A stretch of 64,000 bases of DNA from Martelella sp. NC20 (GTDB lineage Bacteria; Pseudomonadota; Alphaproteobacteria; Rhizobiales; Rhizobiaceae). The notes beneath the pieces are model-generated. The model saw only the letters and a program-made list of their open reading frames with translations. It was not told where the DNA came from and made no database searches. The position numbers were made by a program, and so were the translations under genes. Where the stretch lies: NCBI RefSeq assembly GCF_013459645.1, contig NZ_CP054862.1, positions 1-64,000 on the forward strand, read 5' to 3'. Positions 53,822-63,006 of the stretch are shown here, piece after piece; position 1 is the stretch's first letter, and each line of letters begins with the position of its first letter.

Positions 53822-54089
53822 CTAATGTTCCCTCGTCTATCTCGAGATGGATCCTGCGCCACACACGGCGCTTCGAGGCACCATGCTTGCGGCTGTGCCA
53901 CTCGCCTTCACCCTCGACCTTGATGCCGGTGCTGTCCACGAGCAGGTGCAACGGCACCTTGGATCCACGATAGGGAATGGTGACATTCGTGGTCTTCTGC
54001 CGCCGGGAAGGGGTACTGAAGTCCGGCACGGACCAGCCCAGCCCGGACAATTCCAGCAGGCTCGCCACAAAGCCGGTGTTCATGTTCAC
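53822..54089 (-). pseudogene. IS5-family transposase internal fragment
   Basis: The frame reads TGFVASLLELSGLGWSVPDF, STPSRRQKTTNVTIPYRG, LLVDSTGIKVEGEGEW and HSRKHGASKRRVWRRIHLEI, the central DDE region of IS5 transposases. Both the N-terminal third and the part after IDEGTLES are missing. Confidence 0.75.
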
Positions 54090-54178
54090 GGGAGACTATG
54101 ACATAGGCGCGTTACAGCAACGCCTGTACGACACCATTGGATCACAGCTTGTCTGTGATCATCACCCGCGAAAACACC

Positions 54179-54520
54179 CTATGACTTCTTGTCAGCCCCA
54201 CTGCCCAGATCGATTGCAGCGAGAATTGCGGCCTGCACGGCCTTGTCCTGCGCCGCCACGGCGGCCGTCAGTTTCAGCAGGCGCTGGCGGGTCTGGTGAA
54301 GCTGATCGACCAGAGACAGCACAACGGGCACAGTTTCCGCGTCGATCTCCAGTTCATAATGCAGGGTGCAGATCAGGCGGATGCGTGCGCATTCCATCTC
54401 CGAAAAGAACAGAGCTCCGGCATCTTCCTGTGGCGAGATCAGCGCCTCGCTGATCCAGGCGTCGAGATCGCTTCGCTGAAGGGCCTCTATCTGCTCGACA
54501 ATTTCGTCAACGCGCATCAT
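54179..54520 (-). CDS. cbpM: Chaperone modulator CbpM
   Basis: 113 residues, MerR-helix-like small protein (MMRVDEIVEQIEALQRSDLD, FSEMECARIRLICTLHYELE). It is known to bind and restrain the J-domain of CbpA. The ATG overlaps the cbpA stop (ATGA), the usual cbpA-cbpM arrangement. Confidence 0.85.
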   Translation of the reverse strand: MMRVDEIVEQIEALQRSDLDAWISEALISPQEDAGALFFSEMECARIRLICTLHYELEIDAETVPVVLSLVDQLHQTRQRLLKLTAAVAAQDKAVQAAILAAIDLGSGADKKS

Positions 54521-55440
54521 TTCAGCATCTCCTTGCGCGGTTCGTCCGGAGACTTCGGCTGCCAGGTCTCCAGAAACGCCGCCAATTCCGGTTCATCGCC
54601 AGCGGGCAAAACGACCTTCAGAGTGATCAACTGGTGTCCGCGCTTGCCGGTCTTGCGGTCGAGAACTCCCTTGTCGCGCAGTCGCAACGTCTGGCCGGTA
54701 TTCGCGCCTTTTGGAATCGTTACGGCGACCGATCCGCTGATCGTCGGCACGGTGATCCGCGCCCCCAGTACGGCTTCTTTCAGCGTGACAGGTACCTCCA
54801 CATGGATATTGTCGTCCTTGCGGTGGAAAAACGCGTGCGGCTCGACATGCAGTTCGACAAAGGCGTCACCGGCCGGCCCGCCGCCGAAGCCGGGCATGCC
54901 CTGGCCTTTCAGCCGCAACATCTGCCGGTCGTCGGCGCCCTCGGGGATGGTCACGTTCAGTGTCTTGCCCTTGGGCAATGTGATGGTGCGAACAGCGCCG
55001 TTGGCCGCGTCCATGAAGCTGACCGGCAGCACGTAGCTCACATCCTGCCCCCGCGCCCGAAATGAGCCCTGTGACTGTCTCGTCCCGGCCCCGGCGCCGA
55101 AAGCGCGGGCCAGAAAATCCTCCAGATCCTCATTACCGGCAAAGCCATCCTGCGCTGCGTGGGAAGGGTGGCCCGGTCCGTCGGCGAAATCACGGTAATA
55201 CCGCTGTTGGGGCTTCTCCGCTCCGCTGGCGTCGATCTCGCCCGCGTCGAACCGCCGACGCTTCTCCTTGTCCTTGAGCAGGTCGTTTGCCGCCGAGATG
55301 GTCTTGAACCTCTCCTCGGCCGTCTTGTCATCCGGATGCAGATCAGGATGATATTTGCGCGCAAGCTTCTTGAACGCATCCTTGATCTCCTTGTCGGTCG
55401 CGGTGCGAGCAACGCCGAGGGTCTCATAGGGGTCGGTCAT
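54517..55440 (-). CDS. cbpA: DnaJ-class co-chaperone CbpA
   Basis: 307 residues from ATG 55440 (MTDPYETLGVAR). N-terminal J domain with HPD in KYHPDLHPDD, a glycine-poor linker, then two C-terminal substrate-binding beta domains (LPVSFMDAANGAVRTITLPK, KGQGMPGFGGGPAGDAFVEL). No zinc-finger repeats, which separates it from DnaJ. It delivers clients to DnaK, and its activity is likely tuned by CbpM next door. Confidence 0.9.
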   Translation of the reverse strand: MTDPYETLGVARTATDKEIKDAFKKLARKYHPDLHPDDKTAEERFKTISAANDLLKDKEKRRRFDAGEIDASGAEKPQQRYYRDFADGPGHPSHAAQDGFAGNEDLEDFLARAFGAGAGTRQSQGSFRARGQDVSYVLPVSFMDAANGAVRTITLPKGKTLNVTIPEGADDRQMLRLKGQGMPGFGGGPAGDAFVELHVEPHAFFHRKDDNIHVEVPVTLKEAVLGARITVPTISGSVAVTIPKGANTGQTLRLRDKGVLDRKTGKRGHQLITLKVVLPAGDEPELAAFLETWQPKSPDEPRKEMLK

Positions 55441-55712
55441 GCTTTGATCCCATCTCATGCGCGTTCTGATCGGCCCTTCGATATATCGGGGGCCGAAGTG
55501 CCCCGTTGGGCTCGCCTGAATTCAGTATTGCGAAACCTATACAGCATGGCGGCGAGACGCAATGGAAACGACAGTTCCATGCGCTGCGCCTGAGCAACCG
55601 AGGGCCACGCGGCGTTACCACTTCGGATGGTGTTGTCATGTCTGGATGGCGCCCGAAGACCATGTCACCTCAGATCAAAATACCAGGCTGTTCCGGCACT
55701 GCTTAACGTCTA

Positions 55713-56492
55713 TCATGGACAGATAGAAAGCCGCAGAAGTGCGGCGCGGTGAAGCGCCGGCGTGGCGGCAGCGATCACTTGCCCTTTTGACTGAAGCGTC
55801 AGCGGCTTGCCCTGCCAGTCGGTGATGACGCCGCCAGCACCGGTCACGACCGGCACAAGCGCAAGGTAGTCATAGGGTTCAAGTCCGGCTTCCATAATGA
55901 GGTCGATATGTCCCGATGCCAACAGGCCGTAGCTATAGCAATCGCCACCAAACCTCCTCGATGAGCAGGCACTGCTGAGCGCCTCGAAGGCAGCATATTC
56001 ATCGTTGTCAAATTGATCCGGCGACGTGGCAAAGAGGATTGCCTCATCCAGCTGTTCGCACGATCCACTCCGGCATGGCTTACCATTGATTTGGGTGGGG
56101 CTGTCTTTCAGGGCGATCCAGGTTTCGTTGAGGATCGGAATGTCGATCCCGCCGAGCACGGGCGAGCCATTGTCCAGCAGGGCTATCAGTGTTCCGAAGA
56201 TGGGTACGCCGGAAATGAAACTCTTGGTTCCATCGATTGGATCAAGCACCCAGAGGTAACGCGCATCGCTTCCAGACACGCCGAATTCCTCTCCGAATAT
56301 TCCATGTTCGGGAAAAAGCCCGCTCAGCACGGCTTTCATGCTTTCTTCGATGGCGCGATCTGCCTGCGTTACCGGGCTTTGGTCGCTTTTGTGATCGACC
56401 TCCAACCCTTGGCGAAAATGCGAACGTGCCAGCTTGCGCGACGCTGCCAGCGCATTCTTCGCGGCGGCTTCAAAATCGTCCAATGTGTTCAT
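55713..56492 (-). CDS. Inositol-monophosphatase-family phosphatase (HisN-like)
   Basis: 259 residues. Metal motifs: GIFGEEFG, WVLDPIDGTKSFISGVP and GLEPYDYLALVPVV. Members act on inositol phosphate, histidinol phosphate or similar. The gene is coupled (4-base overlap) to the DeoR regulator and belongs to a Ugp-type operon, so a phosphomonoester released from the imported compound is its likely substrate; a true HisN role is less likely in this context. Confidence 0.85.
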   Translation of the reverse strand: MNTLDDFEAAAKNALAASRKLARSHFRQGLEVDHKSDQSPVTQADRAIEESMKAVLSGLFPEHGIFGEEFGVSGSDARYLWVLDPIDGTKSFISGVPIFGTLIALLDNGSPVLGGIDIPILNETWIALKDSPTQINGKPCRSGSCEQLDEAILFATSPDQFDNDEYAAFEALSSACSSRRFGGDCYSYGLLASGHIDLIMEAGLEPYDYLALVPVVTGAGGVITDWQGKPLTLQSKGQVIAAATPALHRAALLRLSICP

Positions 56493-57265
56493 TCAGCTTC
56501 TCCAGACGGCGCTGTCTCAGACAGCAGCACATGTCCGTATTCGATTTGGTCAAGGACTTCCTGTGGAGCGTGATCGGTCACCAGCACGTCGATATCCGAC
56601 CAGCTGCAGACCTGAACGAGTCCCGATTTCGAAAACTTGCTGGAATCCATCAACAGGATGGTTTCATCGGCGCGCGACAGCATGGCGCGCTTGAACTCGA
56701 CCTCGAAGAGATCGAAATCCTGACAGCCATTGACGGAGCCGGCGACCACCGACATTACGAAATAGCTCGGCGTGAATTCCGACAGGAAGCTGATCGCACC
56801 TGCACCGATGATCGTCTTGTCGGCAGAACGCAGTTCTCCGCCCGGTATGATCACGCGATGCTGCTTGCCGGATGTGGCAAGAATCTGGGCAACTTCCAGC
56901 GAGATCGTCAGGATTGTCATCGGTTCGCGCCGGGTCAGTTCCCGCGCGAGAAAGCAGGCGGTTGTGGAGTTGTCCAACAGTAGGGTCGCACCCTCGCGGA
57001 TATGCTTTGCAGCCCGCGCGGCAATGGCGGCCTTCGCTGCCGAAGCCTCGGTCAGGCGGCGCTCGAAGGGCGGTTCGGCGCGCGGCATCGACAAGCGCAC
57101 ACCGCCATGAAACTTCTCAACGATGCCTTCGCCGGACAGCACTTTCAGGTCACGCCGGATCGTCTCGTCGGAGACCTCGAATTCTTCGGCGAGAAACGAT
57201 ATCGCAGCGCGCCCCCGCGTTTCCAGCAAGTTCAGGATCTGTTGTTGTCTAACTGAGCGGCTCAT
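56489..57265 (-). CDS. DeoR-family transcriptional regulator (GlpR-like)
   Basis: 258 residues from ATG 57265; the frame extends upstream into the ATPase gene without homology and is rejected. N-terminal HTH QQQILNLLETRGRAAISFLA and FEVSDETIRRDLKVL, C-terminal phosphosugar-sensing domain (ATLLLDNSTTACFLAREL, KTIIGAGAISFL). It lies inside the operon it probably represses, with a phosphorylated intermediate as inducer. Confidence 0.9.
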   Translation of the reverse strand: MSRSVRQQQILNLLETRGRAAISFLAEEFEVSDETIRRDLKVLSGEGIVEKFHGGVRLSMPRAEPPFERRLTEASAAKAAIAARAAKHIREGATLLLDNSTTACFLARELTRREPMTILTISLEVAQILATSGKQHRVIIPGGELRSADKTIIGAGAISFLSEFTPSYFVMSVVAGSVNGCQDFDLFEVEFKRAMLSRADETILLMDSSKFSKSGLVQVCSWSDIDVLVTDHAPQEVLDQIEYGHVLLSETAPSGEAE

Positions 57266-57275
57266 TCTACCCCCA

Positions 57276-58337
57276 TCAGGCCTGCGGCCAAATAGCATGG
57301 CCGGAAGCGGCATCGAACACCCGCATCCGGGCGAGATCGAAGTCGACACCGACATCATCGCCGATTTCCGGTGCTCCCATGACCGGGCTCTTGATGACAA
57401 CGTGGTGTTCGCCAAGCGCCACCTCGACCAGCGCTTCGGCACCAATCAGTTCTGTCCGTTCCACGCGCCCGCGGGCCATTCCGTGCTGGGTGATTGTCAT
57501 CTCCTCCGGACGAATGCCGATGATGATGTCGTTCGGCAGATCGTTTCCAATCGCGATTTCCTGAATGAATGCATTGTGACCGATCTTGCCGGCAGAGGAC
57601 TTGCACGGGATCAGTCCCATTTCGGGCGAGCCGATAAAGGTCGCAACGAAGGTGTTGGCAGGCTTCATGTAAAGTTCCATCGGCGCGCCAACCTGCTGAA
57701 GACGGCCCTTCGACATCATCGCAACGCGCGTTCCAAGCGTCATCGCCTCGATCTGATCGTGCGTCACATAGATAACGGTCAGTCCCAGTTCGGTATGGAG
57801 GCGCTTCAACTCGGCACGCATGCGGTTGCGCAGCTTTGCGTCGAGATTGGAGAGCGGTTCATCAAACAGGAACACCTTGGGCTTTCGGACAAGCGCCCGG
57901 CCGATAGCAACGCGCTGCCGCTCGCCGCCCGAAAGCTCCTTCGGTCGCCGGTCGAGCAGATCGGTGATATGCAGGATTTCAGCTGCCTCGTGAATGCGGG
58001 TGTTGATTTCCGGCTTTGTCAGTCGCGTCGTCTTCATCAGGCCAAAAGCCATGTTGCGATAGGCCGTCATGTGCGGATAGAGCGCGTAGCTCTGGAACAC
58101 CATGGCGATGTCGCGTTTCTGCGGCGAAACATCGGTCACGTCGCGCCCGTCGATCACCAGCTGGCCCGTGGTAATGTCTTCAAGTCCAGCAATCATCCTG
58201 AGCGTGGTCGACTTGCCGCAGCCCGATGGCCCGACCATCACCATGAATTCCTTGTCTTCAATCGTCAGATTGATGTCATGCACAGTCCGGCTCTTGCCAT
58301 AGGATTTGCTGACATTGTCCAGCTGAACAGTGGCCAT
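57276..58337 (-). CDS. ABC transporter ATP-binding protein (UgpC/MalK type)
   Basis: 353 residues. Walker A GPSGCGKSTTLRMIAG, signature LSGGERQRVAIGRALVRKP, Walker B VFLFDEPLSNLDAKLR, and a C-terminal OB/TOBE region (IIGIRPEEMTI). Ten bases from the DeoR gene. Energises the permeases encoded just upstream. Confidence 0.92.
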   Translation of the reverse strand: MATVQLDNVSKSYGKSRTVHDINLTIEDKEFMVMVGPSGCGKSTTLRMIAGLEDITTGQLVIDGRDVTDVSPQKRDIAMVFQSYALYPHMTAYRNMAFGLMKTTRLTKPEINTRIHEAAEILHITDLLDRRPKELSGGERQRVAIGRALVRKPKVFLFDEPLSNLDAKLRNRMRAELKRLHTELGLTVIYVTHDQIEAMTLGTRVAMMSKGRLQQVGAPMELYMKPANTFVATFIGSPEMGLIPCKSSAGKIGHNAFIQEIAIGNDLPNDIIIGIRPEEMTITQHGMARGRVERTELIGAEALVEVALGEHHVVIKSPVMGAPEIGDDVGVDFDLARMRVFDAASGHAIWPQA

Positions 58338-58359
58338 GTTTTATCTCCGAATTGCAGCG

Positions 58360-59247
58360 TCACTTGACGCCGGTATGCATGAAGCTGTCGATGAAGCGCC
58401 GCTGGAAGATCACGAACAGCACCAGAAGCGGCGATACCACAATGGTGGTGCCGGCCATCAGCCGCGGCCAGTCGGCGCCGCTGTCTGCCTTGGCGAGCAG
58501 GCCAAGCCCGATCGGCAAGGTGCGGATATCTTCCGAATTGGTAACCAGAAGCGGCCACATGTAATCGTTCCAGTGGGTCACGACCGAGATGATGCCGAAG
58601 GCGATCAGCGTCGGCTGCACCAGCGGCAGATAGACATGCCACAGGATCTCAAGGTGATTGCAGCCATCAAGCCGTGCTGCATCGGAGAGTTCCGAAGGAA
58701 CCTGACGGAAACTCTGGCGCAGCATGAATGTGCCATAACCGGATGCAACGAAGGGCACGATCATCGCCGGGATGGTATTGACCAGTCCCATTTCCCTTAG
58801 CGTCACGAAATTGGTGAGAAAGATCGCATAGATCGGAAACATCACCTGCAGCAGAAACAGCGTGAACAGGACGTTCTTGCCGGGAAAGTTCAGCCGCGCA
58901 AAAGCATAGGCCGCAAGCGTGATCGTCACGAGCTGGGCAGCCAGAATTGAACTGGTGACGATGATCGAGTTCACCAGGTACTTCCCGAAAGGCGCAACCG
59001 AAAGCGTGCTCGGATAGTTCGAGAAATTGGGTGTCGCGGGAAAGAAGCCGGCAGCTGGGTCGAACACTTCCGCGCTTGTTTTCAGCGAGGTAACCGCAAT
59101 CCAGATCAGTGGGCAAAGCCAGAGAAACGCGAGTGGCAGCATGATGAGATGCAGCCATTGGCCTTTCAGCGCTCGCCGCCAGCCGGAGCGGCGAGCAGCA
59201 GCCGGAGCGGAGGCAATATCGGGCGTCACAGATGTGTCGAGGACCAT
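58360..59247 (-). CDS. ABC transporter permease (UgpE/MalG type)
   Basis: 295 residues, six helices. EAA loop SDAARLDGCNHLEILWHVYL and PLVQPTLIAFGIISVVTHWN. The ATG overlaps the partner permease stop by one base. Confidence 0.92.
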   Translation of the reverse strand: MVLDTSVTPDIASAPAAARRSGWRRALKGQWLHLIMLPLAFLWLCPLIWIAVTSLKTSAEVFDPAAGFFPATPNFSNYPSTLSVAPFGKYLVNSIIVTSSILAAQLVTITLAAYAFARLNFPGKNVLFTLFLLQVMFPIYAIFLTNFVTLREMGLVNTIPAMIVPFVASGYGTFMLRQSFRQVPSELSDAARLDGCNHLEILWHVYLPLVQPTLIAFGIISVVTHWNDYMWPLLVTNSEDIRTLPIGLGLLAKADSGADWPRLMAGTTIVVSPLLVLFVIFQRRFIDSFMHTGVK

Positions 59248-60149
59248 TACCGTTCTCCGAGGTAGTGGACGCGGCGTCCAAGTGTCAGGGAAACCAGGCC
59301 GATAAGTCCAAGTACGAAGATGAGAAGCGCATTCGCCAGAGCCGAAGCGTAGCCGATATCCTGATACTGGAACCCGTTCTGATAGATATAGAAGGTCAGC
59401 ACATTGGTGCTGTCGGCGGGGCCGCCCTGGGTCATCACATAGACATAGTCGAAGATCTGATAGCTATGCAGCGTACCGATGATGATGACGAAATAGAGCG
59501 TCGGCGAGATCATCGGGATTGTGATGTGGATGAGCCGGTCCCAGGCGCTTATGCCATCAAGCTTGGCCGCCTCGTGCAGATCCGAGGGCACGAGCTTCAG
59601 GGCCGCCAGCAGGATCAGCATGAAATAGCCGGAATATTTCCAGATGCTCATGATCACGATGGCCGGAAGCGCCCATTTGCTGTCATAGAGCCAGTCAAGA
59701 CGCGGCAGGCCAAGCCCGGTCAACGCCTCGTTGATGGGACCGTAACCCGGCGCATACAGAAAGACCCAGACCATGCCCGCCGCGACCGAGGGGATCATCA
59801 CTGGATAGAAGAAAGCAGACCGGTAGATCGCCATGCCGCGCAACTTGCTGTCAAGCGCGACAGCCAGAAGCAGTGCTGCGGCAATCGAAAGCGGAACGGA
59901 GGTGAGCGTGTAGAAAGCGGTGTTCCCGAGAACCTTCCAGAAAAGCCGGTCGTTGAGAAGTCTCAGATAGTTTTCCGCGCCGAGCCAGTAGATGTCCGGA
60001 TCGCCGAGCAAGACATCATGCAGGCTGAACCAGATCGAGCGCACGATCGGCCAATAGGTGAATGCCGCAAGGAATACCAGAGAGGGAAGCAGCAGGGCAT
60101 AGGCCAGCAGCATTTCCTTTCTCTGTGTGCGAGCGAGGTTTTGAGACAT
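59247..60149 (-). CDS. ABC transporter permease (UgpA/MalF type)
   Basis: 300 residues from ATG 60149 (MSQNLARTQRKEML), which has AGGA 6 bases upstream and avoids overlap with the palindrome at 60175. Six helices, EAA loop HEAAKLDGISAWDRLIHITI, and the typical LLLPSLVFLAAFTYWPIV lead. Confidence 0.9.
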   Translation of the reverse strand: MSQNLARTQRKEMLLAYALLLPSLVFLAAFTYWPIVRSIWFSLHDVLLGDPDIYWLGAENYLRLLNDRLFWKVLGNTAFYTLTSVPLSIAAALLLAVALDSKLRGMAIYRSAFFYPVMIPSVAAGMVWVFLYAPGYGPINEALTGLGLPRLDWLYDSKWALPAIVIMSIWKYSGYFMLILLAALKLVPSDLHEAAKLDGISAWDRLIHITIPMISPTLYFVIIIGTLHSYQIFDYVYVMTQGGPADSTNVLTFYIYQNGFQYQDIGYASALANALLIFVLGLIGLVSLTLGRRVHYLGER

Positions 60150-60174
60150 GTGGCTATCCTGAAAGGGATGAAAC

Positions 60175-60204
60175 AAGGGCGCGGACCACCTGGTCCGCGC
60201 CCTT
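60175..60204 (-). terminator. Strong perfect hairpin between binding-protein and permease genes
   Basis: AAGGGCGCGGACCA and TGGTCCGCGCCCTT pair perfectly over 14 bp around a 2-base loop, 16 bases after the binding-protein stop. It probably protects the binding-protein mRNA or partly terminates. Confidence 0.7.
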
Positions 60205-60219
60205 CATTGCCAAAGTTTG

Positions 60220-61527
60220 TCAGCCGCGCTGCTGGCGACGCATGACGCGGGCAATCTCGCGGTTCACCTCGTCCGTGGCGCTGGCAAGTGCAGCTTCCAC
60301 TTCGACTTCACCGGCAAGCGTGCGATCGATGGCGCTCTTCAGCACTTCGCGTGCCTTGGAATAGGCCGGAACCTGCAGGAATGCACCGGAATAGGCCGAC
60401 TGCTCCATGGCAACCTTGGCCTGCGGAACCTCAACCAGATATTCCTGCATTTCAGGCATTTCCCAGGAGGATTTGCGCACGGCAAGGTAGCCCGTAGCGC
60501 GGCTCCATGCGGCCTGGTTTTCGGTGTTGGTCATCCAGCGCGCGAAGGTATAGGCGGCTTCCTTCTGGGCGTCCGACTGGTTCTTGGCGATCATGATCGG
60601 TCCGCCACCCTGCGAAGCGCCCCAGGTCTTCCGCTTCGGCATGAAGGCCACGCCAACCTCGAACGGAGAGGAGGTGCGCAGGTTGGTCAGCGAGCCGGTG
60701 GAGTGGTAGAGCATCGCGGTCGAGCCGGCCATGAAGTCGTTGGCGGAGCCCTGCCATGTCGAAGCAGGCGCCATGCAGCCGGCATCAACCATGGTTTTCC
60801 AGAATGCGAGCGCCTCGACAGATTCCGGGCGATCCCACAGAACCTTGTCCTGCTCCCAAGGAACCAGGCCGTTCTGACGGCAATAACCCTCAAACATCCA
60901 GTCGTGCCAGCCGCCGCCGATGATCAGGCCCCAGCGTTTCAGCTCGTCGCCATCGCGAACCGTCAGAGCTTTGGCTGTTTCGAAAAGCTGGTCCCAGGTC
61001 TGCGGCGCTTCGGGAATGCCGACTTCTGCAAAGGCATCCTTGTTGTAATAGAGGACCGGCGTCGAAGGCTGGAAGGAAAGCCCGTAGAGACGGTCATCGG
61101 AAATCGCGGTGCCAAGAAAACCGCCGATGAAATCGTCGTAGATATCGTCGGACTTGGCCTGCTCGGTAATGTCCTCGAGTGCATCAAGGCCCAGGAATGT
61201 CTGCAGCGAGGAGTTGATCGGGAGCCACAGTGAGGGTGGTTCGCCGACACCGAGCGACGTAATAACCTTCTGTTCGGTGTTGTCGTAGCTACCGGCGTAG
61301 ATCGCCTCGACGACGATCCCGTCATGGGTCGCGTTGAACTCGTCTATCATGCCCGAAATGATCGTGTTGATATCGCCCGAAACACCGACGGGATACATGA
61401 ACTGAAGCTTCACCGTCTCGGCGGCGTGCGCAGGCATGAGCACGTGCGGCATCATGCTGACGAAGGGGGTGGCAAGGCCGCCAGCCAACAGACCGCGTCT
61501 GGAAATGTTGAATTTTGTGGCTTTCAT
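60220..61527 (-). CDS. ABC transporter solute-binding protein (UgpB-like, family 1)
   Basis: 435 residues from ATG 61527. The signal has a twin-arginine motif, NISRRGLLAGGLATPF, cleaved near HAAET. Family-1 motifs: KLQFMYPVGVSGDI, FAEVGIPEAPQTWDQLFETA, TAMLYHSTGSL and NDFMAGS. The length and the TWQGSANDFMAG-type segment resemble UgpB. Substrate probably glycerol-3-phosphate-linked (inference from the cluster). Confidence 0.88.
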   Translation of the reverse strand: MKATKFNISRRGLLAGGLATPFVSMMPHVLMPAHAAETVKLQFMYPVGVSGDINTIISGMIDEFNATHDGIVVEAIYAGSYDNTEQKVITSLGVGEPPSLWLPINSSLQTFLGLDALEDITEQAKSDDIYDDFIGGFLGTAISDDRLYGLSFQPSTPVLYYNKDAFAEVGIPEAPQTWDQLFETAKALTVRDGDELKRWGLIIGGGWHDWMFEGYCRQNGLVPWEQDKVLWDRPESVEALAFWKTMVDAGCMAPASTWQGSANDFMAGSTAMLYHSTGSLTNLRTSSPFEVGVAFMPKRKTWGASQGGGPIMIAKNQSDAQKEAAYTFARWMTNTENQAAWSRATGYLAVRKSSWEMPEMQEYLVEVPQAKVAMEQSAYSGAFLQVPAYSKAREVLKSAIDRTLAGEVEVEAALASATDEVNREIARVMRRQQRG

Positions 61528-61836
61528 TCTAATTTTTCTCCTGAAATGTGGATTTAATGCAAGCACTACGAGCTTAATTTCCAACCTGACGGCTGCAGAT
61601 TTGCCGCTGATCTAACGAATATGCCTCATTTTTATCAGTTTTATGAAGGAAATAAAGTAAACGATGGCTAAGTAAGCCATGAAGCCGCATTTCGTAAAAT
61701 GAGTGTTTTGAGGTTTTATAATTAGAGATATCACATTTTGATGTCGGCGTGCGCTTCGGATCGACGTCGCAGCATGCTAGGATCGGCGCGGTTTCGTCGC
61801 GCCATATCTCCGCAGTGTTTTGAAAAGGAACGGTTT
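61528..61836. promoter_or_regulatory. Divergent control region of the Ugp-like operon and phosphodiesterase gene
   Basis: 309 bp, AT-rich, no gene. CATTTCGTAAAATG at 61688-61701 is a small dyad (CATTT/AAATG) containing TTCGT, reminiscent of DeoR/GlpR half-sites; the operon's DeoR protein is the candidate binder. TTTATAAT-like AT boxes follow at 61715-61722. Confidence 0.35.
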
Positions 61837-62619
61837 ATGCTGATAGCTCAGATCACCGACAGTCACCTTCTGCTTGGCGACGGAAAGCTTGCCGGGCGCT
61901 TCGATACGAAGGCGTCGTTCGACCGACTGATGGCCAACCTTGCAAAGCAGCTCGTTCAGCCCGACATCGTTCTTTTTTCCGGGGACCTTGGTGAGGACGC
62001 AACGCTCGAGGAGTATCAATATGTCGGCGCGGCACTCAGCAAACTCGGATTGACCGTTCTGGCCGTGCCGGGAAACCATGATGCCCGCGCGCCAATGCGT
62101 GAGGCACTTGCCGATTTTGTCGGGAATACGGACTCAGGTCATCTTTGCTTGTGTGACAGCCGCTTCCCGATCACCATCATTGGTCTGGATACGCTGGTCG
62201 AAGGTGCGCCGCACGGAGAGCTCTGCCAAGCCCGGCTCAACTGGCTTGAGGACGCACTTGCGCGTCAACGACAAAACGACGTTCTGATTTTCATGCATCA
62301 TCCGCCGCTGACCACTGGTCTGCGCGATATGGATTCCATGGGGTTGCTTGAAGGGCGGGAGCGCCTTGCACGTCTGGTCGAAGCGCATGGAAAGGTCAGG
62401 GGTATTCTGTGCGGGCACATGCATCGGGCGATCATCGGTTCCTGCGGCGGCGCCCCCGTTTTCGTGTCACCCTCGTCATCGCACCAGATCACCTTCGATC
62501 TGCGTGATAACCAGCCATACAGCTTCTCAGACGAACCCGCACAATTTGCCATGCACCTCATCGAGCCGGGTACGCCGATGCTCTCGCATGTCGTGCCTGT
62601 TCTGTATCAACGCCCCTGA
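61837..62619 (+). CDS. Metallophosphoesterase, GpdQ/class III phosphodiesterase-like
   Basis: 260 residues from ATG 61837 with AAAAGGAA upstream; the longer open frame has no ribosome site. The five metal motifs are complete: QITDSHL, FSGDLGED, GNHDARAP, FMHHPP and CGHMHRA. GpdQ enzymes hydrolyse glycerophosphodiesters to glycerol-3-phosphate plus alcohol. Divergent from an Ugp-type transporter and an inositol-phosphatase-like gene, it fits a glycerophosphodiester pathway; cyclic-nucleotide hydrolysis is the main alternative. Confidence 0.88.
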   Translation: MLIAQITDSHLLLGDGKLAGRFDTKASFDRLMANLAKQLVQPDIVLFSGDLGEDATLEEYQYVGAALSKLGLTVLAVPGNHDARAPMREALADFVGNTDSGHLCLCDSRFPITIIGLDTLVEGAPHGELCQARLNWLEDALARQRQNDVLIFMHHPPLTTGLRDMDSMGLLEGRERLARLVEAHGKVRGILCGHMHRAIIGSCGGAPVFVSPSSSHQITFDLRDNQPYSFSDEPAQFAMHLIEPGTPMLSHVVPVLYQRP

Positions 62620-63006
62620 GACGGGTGGGATTTCAAAAAATCGGAAACAAGAGAGATGTGGCTCAAGTAGCTTGTATTGTCGTCTCTCATTGTCGACCGT
62701 GTGCAGGGCCTGGGAAATCCAGCATTGAATCGTAAGGGGCCTGTCGCAAATGTCGCGAATTTTCGGGCTTAACCGTATGTTGACCATAGGCATGGAATTT
62801 GCCGCTCCGAAAGTTGCGCAGCGAGCCCATGATTCTGAATATAGTCCATGGCCCGTCTCCTATGCATGAGGCTCTGTGTGAGGTTAACTTACGCAACCCT
62901 CGATACCTGCATAGTGTGAGACGGGTCACCCGGTCCCAAGGCGAACATTTAGTCTAGGTAAACCGGCTCGTCCTTCCTTTCCGGATATCACAGGTGGTAA
63001 ACTTGA
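62620..63006. mobile_element. IS110-like terminal remnant and intergenic sequence
   Basis: No intact gene. CCGTCTCCTATGCATGAGGC at 62854 and the following CCCTCG region parallel the leader of the IS110 recombinase gene at 52738 (CGTCTCCTATGTTTGAGGCT, then CCCTCG about 20 bases on). The minus-strand frame after this leader (MDYIQNHGLAAQLSERQIPC) stops after 26 codons and is not IS110 recombinase. So only the leader or end survives here. Confidence 0.5.

Noticed and set aside
55441..55712. Possible small genes between cbpA and the HisN-like gene
   Set aside because: Short frames only, no ribosome sites or motifs; treated as plain intergenic sequence.
62687..62929. 80-codon minus-strand frame in the 62.6-63.0 kb gap
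   Set aside because: No homology; it runs through the IS110-like leader, and the frame after its ribosome site stops after 26 codons.
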